Shown here: positions 1-5,083 of the stretch, piece after piece
Position numbering within the stretch: position 1 is the stretch's first letter
How the letters are laid out: every line of letters starts with the position of its first letter
Assembly: GCA_018900295.1 (NCBI GenBank)
Contig: JAHIGH010000243.1
Location: 1 to 6,722 of the forward strand
Source of the DNA: Patescibacteria group bacterium
GTDB lineage: Bacteria > Patescibacteriota > Microgenomatia > Levybacterales > UBA12049
Length of the DNA: 6,722 bases
Direction of reading: 5' to 3'
Notes under the pieces: generated by a model
Seen by the model: only the letters and a program-made list of their open reading frames with translations
Told to the model about the DNA's origin: nothing
Database searches by the model: none
Translations under genes and position numbers: made by a program

Positions 1-4
1 ATAG

Positions 5-33
5 TTGAATAAAATTGATGTTTTAAGTAGAAT
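5..33 (+). promoter_or_regulatory. Probable sigma70-type promoter of tRNA-Leu
   Basis: TTGAAT at 5-10 and TAGAAT at 28-33 are separated by exactly 17 bases. They match the -35 consensus at four of six positions and the -10 consensus at five of six. Transcription would start near base 40, about 13 bases before the mature tRNA. The region is AT-rich, so a chance match is possible. Confidence 0.45.
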
Positions 34-52
34 ATGGATAAAGGTGTAAGCA

Positions 53-136
53 GCCGTGGTGGTGGAATGGCAGACACAAGGGCCTTAAGAGCCCTCGTCC
101 GTAAAGGGCGTGAGAGTTCGACTCTCTCCCGCGGCA
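53..136 (+). tRNA. tRNA-Leu (anticodon UAA)
   Basis: This folds as a complete class II tRNA. The acceptor stem pairs 53-59 with 129-135 and includes one G-U pair; the discriminator base is A136. The anticodon stem 79-83/91-95 closes a 7-base loop with TAA at 86-88, which reads UUA leucine codons. A long variable arm (96-100 paired with 106-110) is typical of tRNA-Leu. The T arm is GAGAG/CTCTC around TTCGA. CCA is not encoded: the sequence after A136 is CTTTT, so the end must be added by a CCA-adding enzyme. Confidence 0.97.
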
Positions 137-170
137 CTTTTCGCTTAATAAAAGCTCAGGGTAAACAAGA

Positions 171-373
171 ATGTCTTGCTTTGTGTATATTGTAAAATGC
201 CGTGATAATATGTTTTATTAGGAATTAAAAGTCCTATTTAAGAAAGAAGGCGTCCGGTAGGATTAGTTTATTGGGAAAAATTTGTAACAAGAGAAGAAGC
301 TGCAAAACGTGAAAAGGAAATTAAGGGTTGGAGACGAGAAAAGAAGGAAAAATTAATTGATAGTTTACGTTGA
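171..373 (+). pseudogene. Decayed GIY-YIG endonuclease gene (UPF0213/YhbQ-like)
   Basis: From ATG 171 the reading is MSCFVYIVKCRDNMFY and then a stop at 219-221. This is the usual N-terminus of single-domain GIY-YIG proteins, up to the FYxG step. Shifting by one frame at 221 gives GIKSPI, a stop, and then RRRPVGLVYWEKFVTREEA followed by AKREKEIKGWRREKKEKLI and a stop at 371-373, which is the conserved C-terminal half (KREKxIKGWxRxKK). Intact family members are about 80-100 residues; here about 25 middle codons, including the catalytic Arg region, are missing. The gene is therefore inactive through a frameshift, an internal stop and an internal deletion. It lies between two tRNA genes on the same strand. 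Such small nucleases are common in Patescibacteria genomes; family identity is recognised from motifs only. Confidence 0.85.
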
Positions 374-390
374 GGAGTAAAGCGACGAAA

Positions 391-464
391 CGGGGAATAG
401 CTCAGTTGGCTAGAGCGCGCGGTTTGGGACCGTGAGGTCGGAGGTTCAAGTCCTCTTTCCCCGA
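391..464 (+). tRNA. tRNA-Pro (anticodon UGG)
   Basis: This folds as a complete 74-base tRNA. The acceptor stem is CGGGGAA (391-397) with TTCCCCG (457-463), and the discriminator is A464. The D stem is GCTC/GAGC (400-403/413-416). The anticodon stem 418-422/430-434 closes a loop with TGG at 425-427. The T stem 440-444/452-456 surrounds TTCAAGT. The opening C with discriminator A is usual for bacterial tRNA-Pro. CCA is not encoded. I see no separate promoter or clear terminator, so it may be co-transcribed with tRNA-Leu through the nuclease relic. Confidence 0.96.
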
Positions 465-469
465 CACTA

Positions 470-665
470 GATGACAATTCGGTTTTAAGTACCTCACGAA
501 GTTTGGGTTTAGATTGTAGGATAGGACTTTTTCATCCTTCACAACGAAGTTCGAAAACACCATTTTGATGACTTTATCCTTTTTGTTACAAAGAAGTTTA
601 TAATTAATTTTATCTAAAACGTACCAAACTTCAAGGTTATATCTTTCTTCAGAGGTAATATTCAT
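470..665 (-). pseudogene. Coding-like relic, possibly the C-terminal tail of a serine recombinase
   Basis: On the minus strand from ATG 665 about 65 codons stay open, with a stop just upstream of the ATG. The product has a protein-like pattern: it begins MNITSEERYNLEVWYVLDKI, and later contains DKVIKMVFSNFVVKDEKVL and YNLNPNFVRYLK. The order 'basic helix, hydrophobic SNF, [IV]KD[EGK]K[VL], L.P.F' resembles the tail of serine recombinases found in Patescibacteria, after their coiled coil. That match is from memory and is weak. No natural stop occurs before the frame runs antisense into tRNA-Pro, where the translation is certainly meaningless. If real, it is a truncated remnant with no catalytic domain; it may also be a chance open frame. 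Confidence 0.28.
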
Positions 666-781
666 ATTAATCTGATGAGATTATATCATTGTTAAAAAAT
701 TAAATTTAGTAACTTTAAGAGGCCTCATTTCTATTGGGTATTATAAGTCTATAATCCCCTGTTTGTTTGATTATTCTTCCA
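666..781. other. Intergenic stretch with no recognisable gene
   Basis: This AT-rich stretch separates the minus-strand relic from the promoter at 782. I see no coding frame of useful length on either strand. The only notable element is a minus-strand TATAAT-like hexamer at about 680-685, a plausible -10 for the relic but without a good -35 at normal spacing. Confidence 0.5.
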
Positions 782-810
782 TTGTCTGGAAATAAAGGAT
801 AGGATATAAT
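782..810 (+). promoter_or_regulatory. Probable sigma70-type promoter of the structured RNA and downstream gene cluster
   Basis: TTGTCT at 782-787 and a perfect TATAAT at 805-810 are 17 bases apart, the optimal spacing. Transcription should begin near 817. It is the best promoter-like sequence in the window and sits directly in front of the hairpin region at 830-911, which supports the idea that a structured transcript starts here. Confidence 0.6.
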
Positions 811-816
811 TCAAAT

Positions 817-965
817 TAACAATTTAATATTGCCTAAACCCATCGGTAATGATGGGCATGGCAAGAAAACCTAGATGGAAGTAAGCTCTTCGTCAGAGCA
901 CCATCTAGGTTATCAGCAGAAAGGTTGGTAGGAGTCGCAAGGCTTCGCTGGCGGAGGGCTTTTTG
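817..965 (+). ncRNA. Candidate structured RNA or structured leader, family unknown
   Basis: Downstream of the promoter two stable stem-loops follow each other. Hairpin I: TTGCC (830-834) pairs with GGCAA (860-864), and inside it CCCATC (839-844) pairs with GATGGG (851-856). Hairpin II: AACCTAGATGG (868-878) pairs perfectly with CCATCTAGGTT (901-911), and inside it GCTCT (885-889) pairs with AGAGC (895-899) around a TCGTC loop. A weaker hairpin and T-run at 939-964 could end the transcript at about 145 nt. No conserved core of tmRNA, RNase P, SRP RNA, 6S RNA or a riboswitch that I know is visible. Because the first gene of the cluster starts at once afterwards, it could be a stand-alone small RNA, an attenuator-type leader, or both. 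Boundaries are predicted, not measured. Confidence 0.5.
939..964 (+). terminator. Weak terminator-like hairpin with T-run
   Basis: AAG (939-941) can pair with CTT (959-961), and CTTC (943-946) with GGAG (953-956), around a GCTGGC loop; T960-T964 follow. The stem has an internal mismatch loop and alternative pairings exist (AGTC 933-936 with GGCT 957-960). It could be an intrinsic terminator for the small RNA or an attenuator. The GC-rich segment also looks like a REP-type fragment, so the call is uncertain. Confidence 0.3.
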
Positions 966-978
966 TTGTCAACAAAAA
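960..978. promoter_or_regulatory. 19-nt palindrome at the first start codon, possible operator or RNA switch
   Basis: TTTTTGTTG (960-968), a single T (969) and CAACAAAAA (970-978) form a perfect 9-bp inverted repeat. Its last base is the A of the first candidate ATG (978-980). As DNA it could be a repressor site. As RNA, the U-run of the terminator-like hairpin could pair with the A-run (7 bp with a TGTCA loop), so terminator and start-codon access would be mutually exclusive. AT-rich low complexity weakens the case. Confidence 0.3.
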
Positions 979-1427
979 TGTATATGAATATGGAAAATAA
1001 TTTAGAAAAAAAGATAAAGAAAGTATCTATTCTAACTTCTGGAATCTCATTCTTACTGTTTATATCCTGTTTTTTTCTGCCGGTAGACAAGCTGCCTGTC
1101 ATAATTACAAATATTCTTGTTGTACTGTTAGCTATTTTATTTTTTATAGGAATAATTTTGTTTTTCACTCGGAGGTTTGTTAGTAGCAATCTAATTAAAA
1201 TAATCAGTAACACAAAAATAATAAAAAAATACTTCTTGATATTGTTTTCCTGCTTATGCATCATATTTTTATTTTATTGGTTTGAATTGAGACCAAATAT
1301 AGTAAGGAAATCTTGTGCAGAGGAATCTACAAGTAAGTATAGATATGGAAGCATGGCCAACAATTTGTATAGACTTTGTTTGGTTAAACATCTGATGAAA
1401 CCGGAGTCTTTATTTGTAAACCAGTAA
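978..1427 (+). CDS. Small membrane protein, three predicted helices, cysteine-paired tail
   Basis: I do not recognise a family. From ATG 978 the product is 149 aa. In-frame ATGs at 984 and 990 are equally possible; two TTG codons at 963-968 are less likely because they lie in the T-run of the upstream hairpin. No start has a Shine-Dalgarno sequence. Predicted membrane helices lie at about residues 16-36, 40-63 and 84-102. Positive residues before helix 1 (KKIKK, 11-15) and after helix 2 (RR, 65-66) place the N-terminus inside, so the 47-residue tail would be outside. The tail carries C113 and C134, which could form a disulfide, and ends KHLMKPESLFVNQ. It is the first gene of the collinear cluster, seven bases before the next start. 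An overlapping minus-strand frame (905-1264) is a shadow. Confidence 0.75.
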   Translation: MYMNMENNLEKKIKKVSILTSGISFLLFISCFFLPVDKLPVIITNILVVLLAILFFIGIILFFTRRFVSSNLIKIISNTKIIKKYFLILFSCLCIIFLFYWFELRPNIVRKSCAEESTSKYRYGSMANNLYRLCLVKHLMKPESLFVNQ

Positions 1428-1434
1428 TACAACT

Positions 1435-2151
1435 ATGTTTGATTTTTTTAAAGGGATAATTATTTTTTTTACTACGATAACGCTTCCTATAAGCGGATTA
1501 TTTGTTCATTCAAAACCGGTGGTTAAACCCACTATCGTTCCTACCCCTACTATTTCAATAAGTATTTCACCTACGCTCAAAAGAATTTCACCTACCCCAG
1601 ATAAAAAGATTATAAATACTGAAAACAGCTATCAATATGATTTTGTGCAAAATACTCCTACTACAACTCCTACTTCAGAAATTAAATATGTGATTACTGT
1701 TACACCAGTTCCATTGTCATCATCCAACACGACAGAAAGTATAAAAACTGATCCTTCTATTCGCATTGAGTTATGTCGCACCAATGCAGAGCAACAAAAG
1801 ATGAATTATATTCAGGCAGGAGATAATTTGTTGGTGCAAGAACGCCCCCAAATTGCCGCATTAGCAAATACATCAAATAATCAAGAAACAGAGGATATTG
1901 CTTTAAAGTACGGACTTATAAAGCAATCAGATATTGTTCGTGCGGCTGACGTTTACCAAAAATTGATAAATGAAGGAAAGCCTCAGGATTATGCACAAAG
2001 TATTGCGGAATCTACATCCAATACATGGTGGACATATTTACGGAGCTTGCATGATTGGGCTGTTAAAGAAAAGAATGACTATAAAGCTACTATAGAAACA
2101 AAAGCCAACAATTCAAAAAATGAATACTACACGAAGTGCTTAAGTAATTAA
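1435..2151 (+). CDS. Exported Pro/Thr-rich linker protein with C-terminal domain
   Basis: Function unknown. The 238-aa product opens with an uncleaved or cleavable signal segment (about residues 4-24, FFKGIIIFFTTITLPISGLF). A low-complexity linker of Pro, Thr, Ser and Ile follows to about residue 97, with repeats such as PTIVPTPTISISISPT and NTPTTTPTSE. Linkers of this kind join membrane anchors to outer domains in Microgenomates surface proteins. The C-terminal part (about 98-238) is helical and hydrophilic, with two cysteines, C114 (ELCRTNAE) and C235 (YYTKCLSN), near its two ends, suggesting one disulfide. No enzymatic motif is visible. ATG 1435 lies seven bases after the previous stop and nine bases follow before the next gene, so co-transcription is very likely. 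No Shine-Dalgarno sequence precedes the start. Confidence 0.85.
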   Translation: MFDFFKGIIIFFTTITLPISGLFVHSKPVVKPTIVPTPTISISISPTLKRISPTPDKKIINTENSYQYDFVQNTPTTTPTSEIKYVITVTPVPLSSSNTTESIKTDPSIRIELCRTNAEQQKMNYIQAGDNLLVQERPQIAALANTSNNQETEDIALKYGLIKQSDIVRAADVYQKLINEGKPQDYAQSIAESTSNTWWTYLRSLHDWAVKEKNDYKATIETKANNSKNEYYTKCLSN

Positions 2152-2160
2152 AAATAAACT

Positions 2161-2775
2161 ATGGAAAAACAGTCGGGAGTAGGTAAAAACCATCTAGGTT
2201 TCTATTTCAAAATCTTTCAAAGGAAACGAATACTTATAATTGTTGCCATAGGGTTTTTGCTCTGTGTTATAGGCGGACGATTACTTTATCTTAAAATACA
2301 AACCCATGTAATAAAGGAAGAATACCCAATAAGTAAAATAGAAACCTATCAACATTGGGTAACTGTATATCCAAGTCTTAATACCACTCTCAGTGATTTT
2401 GTGGATATGAGTTTATTTTATGGGTTCAAGCCTAAAATGACATTTGACGATGCGTTGCTTTCATTTGGTAAGCCCAATAATATAAGGGCACAGAAAGAGG
2501 GAAATATATATTATGAGTATTGGAGAGATAGGGCAAGGGTTGAAGTCGTGAGGGAAGAAACTTCTTCTGGTGATTACAATTATCCTATTGACGTTTCATG
2601 GGCTTTATATACCTATCCTAATGATATTACTTATGATAAGGTCTTAAATCCGAAAATAGTTAAATACATAAACCCGACTTTGGACAAAACAGTTGTAGTC
2701 ATATTAAATCAAAAAGGAGATGTTGGTGTGTTGGTTGAAATAATAGGCAATAGAGTAGAAAACTTGATATGGTAA
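2161..2775 (+). CDS. Single-pass membrane protein with extracytoplasmic domain
   Basis: Function unknown. The 204-aa product has a short cytoplasmic N-terminus with basic residues (QRKR, 20-23), one membrane helix at about 24-44 (LIIVAIGFLLCVIGGRLLYL) and an outside domain of about 160 residues. In that domain MTFDDALLSFGKPNNI (93-108) followed by IYYEYW resembles the helix-GxP-strand start of BamE/SmpA-like small alpha/beta domains ('xxVxxxxGxPxxi...yxY'). That similarity is by eye only and may be superficial. No catalytic residues stand out. The stop (TAA 2773-2775) overlaps the next gene by seven bases, which points to coupled translation. Near its start, 2190-2200 is complementary to one arm of hairpin II of the upstream RNA. 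Confidence 0.82.
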   Translation: MEKQSGVGKNHLGFYFKIFQRKRILIIVAIGFLLCVIGGRLLYLKIQTHVIKEEYPISKIETYQHWVTVYPSLNTTLSDFVDMSLFYGFKPKMTFDDALLSFGKPNNIRAQKEGNIYYEYWRDRARVEVVREETSSGDYNYPIDVSWALYTYPNDITYDKVLNPKIVKYINPTLDKTVVVILNQKGDVGVLVEIIGNRVENLIW

Positions 2776-2960
2776 ATGACAATAGATTATCTATACTCGG
2801 AGAAATGATTGATCCCGATAATCAACCAATACTGTACAGTAAGGCATTGGCAAATATGCCTGAACTTGAAAGACAGCTTCAGAGTATAGCTAAGGTATGG
2901 CATAATGGAGATGTGAGGTCGGCAATATTGGCCTTAGAGATGGATTTAGGACACGGTTAA
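2769..2960 (+). CDS. Small acidic cytoplasmic protein preceding the ATPase
   Basis: A 63-aa protein of unrecognised family. ATG 2769 overlaps the end of the preceding gene by seven bases (ATGGTAA), so translation is probably coupled. It has no signal or membrane segment. Residues 19-61 look helical and amphipathic (LYSKALANMPELERQLQSI, then RSAILALEMDL), with nine acidic against five basic residues. The next gene, the FtsK-like ATPase, starts 24 bases later. Its position suggests an adaptor or regulatory role for that ATPase, but this is inference from context only. Confidence 0.65.
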   Translation: MVNDNRLSILGEMIDPDNQPILYSKALANMPELERQLQSIAKVWHNGDVRSAILALEMDLGHG

Positions 2961-2984
2961 ATTCAACTAGATGAAAATGTAAAT

Positions 2985-4244
2985 ATGGGATTATCCAGTT
3001 TTGATAAAAAGGGTTATAAATCTAAAGAAAAAATACAATCTCAATACGAGAAGAAGATAAAGGTATTTCTTGATGGAAGAGATGAGTCAGAGCTAACACA
3101 TAAGGAATTGGATATATTTAATCGCTTGCAAAGAGCCATGGAATTAGATCCTAGATATCCGGAGGTCTATTTTGGACTTGAAGAAGAATCCGCGATAGGA
3201 ATAACAATAGCGGACAAGTTGAATTTAATGACCGACTCGGAGTTCCTGATCAGCAGTTATCCATATTTATGGGAAGATGAGCTAACTCAAAAGACTATTT
3301 GTCGCATCATTAATCCAGAAGCCGCTGAATTGCTTGGTAGTATTTATAAGGAAGACGTTCCTTTAAAAAAACTCATCAAACAGTATAAAGAGCTTGGTTT
3401 AAATTATAAGCTGCCTATTGTCTTGGGAGAAAACAAGCAGGAAGAGCCTAAATTTGCTGATCTGGTTGACCTAAAACATATTTTGATGACCGGTTCTACC
3501 GGGTCTGGGAAATCCATGTTTGAGCACACAGTTATTTCAACTTTGACATCTTTTTTTACTCCTGACGAGCTCCGGCTTTATTTAGTGGACATGAAGCGTG
3601 TAGAGTTTCAATCATATGAAGGCTTACCTTATTTATTATCTCTTGTAAGTAATGGTTGGGTGCCAGATGATGTGTTTATCGGGCTAAAATGGTTAATTGA
3701 TGAAAAAAATAAAAGATTAGAAATGGTAAAAGAAGTTAGCAAAATTCCTTATATTATTGTAATCATAGATACATTTTCAGATTTAATATGTAATTCTCCG
3801 ATAAAATTTCAGGATTACATGAGGGAATTGATGGATAGAGCCGCTGAGGTTAAAATTCATGTAATAATGTGTGATTCAAGACCGTCCCCTATTGATGTAT
3901 TTACGCCTTTAATTCAAGGTTTATTTCCAACAAAAATTTGTTTTAAAGTTTCTAACATTGAAGATTCCAAATTAATTATTGGGACAGAAGGAGGAGAGAA
4001 GCTAAAAGGATATGGAGATATGCTTCTATTGAGAATAAATCAACAATACCCAATCCGATTACAAGCTCCATATATAAGCGGAGAGGAAGTAAAGAAGCTT
4101 CTCTTAGATAATAAAAAAAATGATTTAGGAGAAAAGAAAATTGTTTATAAAATTCCTTATGCGGCTCTTCCAACCTATTTTAAAGACCAGGGATTTACGG
4201 ATGAGGAAATAAAGAAGCTAATGTCTACAGCAAAAAAAGAATGA
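2985..4244 (+). CDS. FtsK/SpoIIIE-family ATPase, soluble, with altered Walker B
   Basis: The 419-aa protein carries a RecA-like motor of the FtsK/SpoIIIE/HerA group, which normally moves double-stranded DNA. About 140 N-terminal residues are mostly helical and hydrophilic, with no membrane segment. The motor begins near LPIVLG (144-149). The family line '..DL..HIL.TGSTGSGKS' has Walker A at 170-177 (K176). D202-M-K204 stands where family members have DPK, followed by YEGLPYLLSLV. Walker B is IIVIID262-T263-FSD266L, where the usual catalytic Glu after Asp is Thr. R299-P-S matches the 'TQRPS' motif, and GG(336-337)EKLKGYGDML matches the 'GGAEKLLGxGDML' signature. There is no C-terminal gamma winged-helix domain. 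It is much shorter than chromosome-segregation FtsK (about 800-1300 aa), so it is an accessory homologue. Its stop overlaps the next start by ATGA. Family call certain; activity and substrate not. Confidence 0.93.
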   Translation: MGLSSFDKKGYKSKEKIQSQYEKKIKVFLDGRDESELTHKELDIFNRLQRAMELDPRYPEVYFGLEEESAIGITIADKLNLMTDSEFLISSYPYLWEDELTQKTICRIINPEAAELLGSIYKEDVPLKKLIKQYKELGLNYKLPIVLGENKQEEPKFADLVDLKHILMTGSTGSGKSMFEHTVISTLTSFFTPDELRLYLVDMKRVEFQSYEGLPYLLSLVSNGWVPDDVFIGLKWLIDEKNKRLEMVKEVSKIPYIIVIIDTFSDLICNSPIKFQDYMRELMDRAAEVKIHVIMCDSRPSPIDVFTPLIQGLFPTKICFKVSNIEDSKLIIGTEGGEKLKGYGDMLLLRINQQYPIRLQAPYISGEEVKKLLLDNKKNDLGEKKIVYKIPYAALPTYFKDQGFTDEEIKKLMSTAKKE

Positions 4245-4396
4245 AAAAAGTAATGGTTTGCCATGCTTTTGTAGTCCATTTATTTACCAAAAAATTTATG
4301 CTTCATATATGGCTAAGGCCTTACAAAAGATTAGGCTGGCATAGAAAAAGAGACGGGCTAATAGGTAGACTACTTTGGATTGAAAAATTTAATTAA
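4241..4396 (+). CDS. 51-aa basic protein coupled to the ATPase gene
   Basis: A short open frame begins at ATG 4241, overlapping the ATPase stop as ATGA (4241-4244), the classical arrangement for translational coupling. It reads MKKVMVCHAFVVHLFTKKFM and then LHIWLRPYKRLGWHRKRDGL, ending IEKFN at TAA 4394-4396. It has twelve Lys/Arg and four His against two acidic residues, plus three Trp. This composition suits nucleic-acid or anionic-membrane binding. No family is recognised. Support comes from the overlap, its filling of the gap between the ATPase and HD genes, and its composition; there is no homology evidence. It falls below usual gene-length cut-offs and would be easily missed. Confidence 0.55.
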   Translation: MKKVMVCHAFVVHLFTKKFMLHIWLRPYKRLGWHRKRDGLIGRLLWIEKFN

Positions 4397-4423
4397 TTCT
4401 TAATTGAATTAAAATCTTCGATA

Positions 4424-4900
4424 ATGAATAAAAATCTTTTATATATCATAAAGTCTCAATTCAGGCTGGATTTAAATGGAGATCATGGTATAGGCCACTG
4501 GAAAAGAGTTGAAAAAATAGCGATATATTTATCCACAGATCAAGATGTGGATATAGAAGTTATTCGATTGTTTGCGTACATGCATGATTCCCGGAGGGAA
4601 GACGAATATGATGATCCCCTACATGGCTTCCACGCTGCTAAATATGTATTGGATCTTTATGAAAAGAATTTGCTTGGAATTTCCAGACAACAACTTGAGA
4701 CGTTAATGTATGCTTGCGAACATCATTCAAACCAGACTGCAAAAAGCGATAATATAACAATTCAAATTTGCTGGGATAGCGACAGACTGGATATTTGGAG
4801 GCTAGGTATTGAACCAGATCCTAAATACTTTTATACCGGTCTTGCGAAGCAGCCGGAGACTATTCTTTACGCAAAGAGACTTTATAGCAATTGTAAATAA
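4424..4900 (+). CDS. HD-domain phosphohydrolase
   Basis: The 158-aa protein is a compact single-domain member of the HD superfamily of metal-dependent phosphohydrolases. The metal-binding signature is complete: H21-GIG-H25W, H54-D55 within FAYMHDSRRED, H100-H101 in ACEHHSN, and D118-S-D120-R in CWDSDRLDIWRLGI. The lines 'HGxxHWxRV', 'RLFAxxHDSRRxxxxxDPxHG' and 'CWDxDRLDxxRxGIxPDP' define an uncharacterised HD group widespread in bacteria; its substrate, possibly a nucleotide or phosphoester, is unknown to me. Length is normal for a stand-alone HD protein. ATG 4424 follows the 51-aa gene by 27 bases. An AT-rich inverted repeat (TTAATTC/GAATTAA, 4393-4412) lies between them; no Shine-Dalgarno sequence is present. 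It is the last gene of the cluster and is outside the IS. Confidence 0.9.
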   Translation: MNKNLLYIIKSQFRLDLNGDHGIGHWKRVEKIAIYLSTDQDVDIEVIRLFAYMHDSRREDEYDDPLHGFHAAKYVLDLYEKNLLGISRQQLETLMYACEHHSNQTAKSDNITIQICWDSDRLDIWRLGIEPDPKYFYTGLAKQPETILYAKRLYSNCK

Positions 4901-4948
4901 TAAAGCACCCGGGCGCATTCGTATAGCCTTCCAGACGTATCGTTAAAA

Positions 4949-5020
4949 TCAGCTTGGAAGTAACCTACTTAATCTTTCCAATGCCTCATCGAGCTTCTCA
5001 CTGGTAGTATGTTCAAGTTC
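4949..5020 (-). pseudogene. C-terminal coding-like fragment, possibly cut by the insertion sequence
   Basis: Reading the minus strand from the outer edge of the IS left repeat gives ELEHTTSEKLDEALERLSRL, then LPS and a stop at 4951-4949. The pattern is that of an amphipathic helix, as expected for a real protein C-terminus. The frame stays open through the IS terminal repeat and then meets a stop at 5044-5046 inside the element. One reading is that the element interrupted a minus-strand gene, whose upstream part would lie beyond base 6722. The fragment is only 24 codons, so chance is a real alternative. Confidence 0.3.
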
Positions 5021-5035
5021 TCCCGACTTGTTCAA
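5021..5035 (+). repeat. Left terminal inverted repeat of the IS
   Basis: TCCCGACTTGTTCAA is the exact reverse complement of 6708-6722. Similarity stops at CC after base 5035, so the repeat is 15 bp within what is visible. Confidence 0.88.
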
Positions 5036-5083
5036 CCAAAATTTCTAAAAAATAAAACATTGTCATAGCAAGCTAACTGATAC

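Noticed and set aside
402..469. Minus-strand tail with GKEDLNLRPHGPKPRALAN
   Set aside because: Antisense reading of tRNA-Pro in another frame; only the part beyond the tRNA (470-665) is kept as a possible relic.
268..477. Minus-strand frame with GLEPPTSRSQTARSSQLSYS
   Set aside because: This is the well-known spurious translation antisense to a tRNA-Pro gene, continued through the nuclease relic; not a protein.
905..1264. Minus-strand 119-aa frame
   Set aside because: Shadow of the three-helix membrane protein; A/T-rich hydrophobic codons read hydrophobic on both strands, and its orientation breaks the operon.
3976..4173. Minus-strand 65-aa frame
   Set aside because: Lies entirely within the conserved C-terminal part of the FtsK-like ATPase.
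4393..4412. AT-rich inverted repeat TTAATTC/GAATTAA before the HD gene
   Set aside because: Composition is pure low-complexity A/T and no promoter elements fit around it; mentioned only as context.
4928..4981. CTTCCA/TGGAAG and TTGGAA/TTCCAA inverted repeats after the HD gene
   Set aside because: Six-base stems that compete with each other and have no T-run; insufficient for a terminator call.
5011..5026. GTTCAAGT followed by CCCGAC, resembling the T-arm and 3' end of tRNA-Pro (possible attachment site)
   Set aside because: CCCGAC belongs to the IS terminal repeat and only eight bases outside it match; intervening bases do not align.
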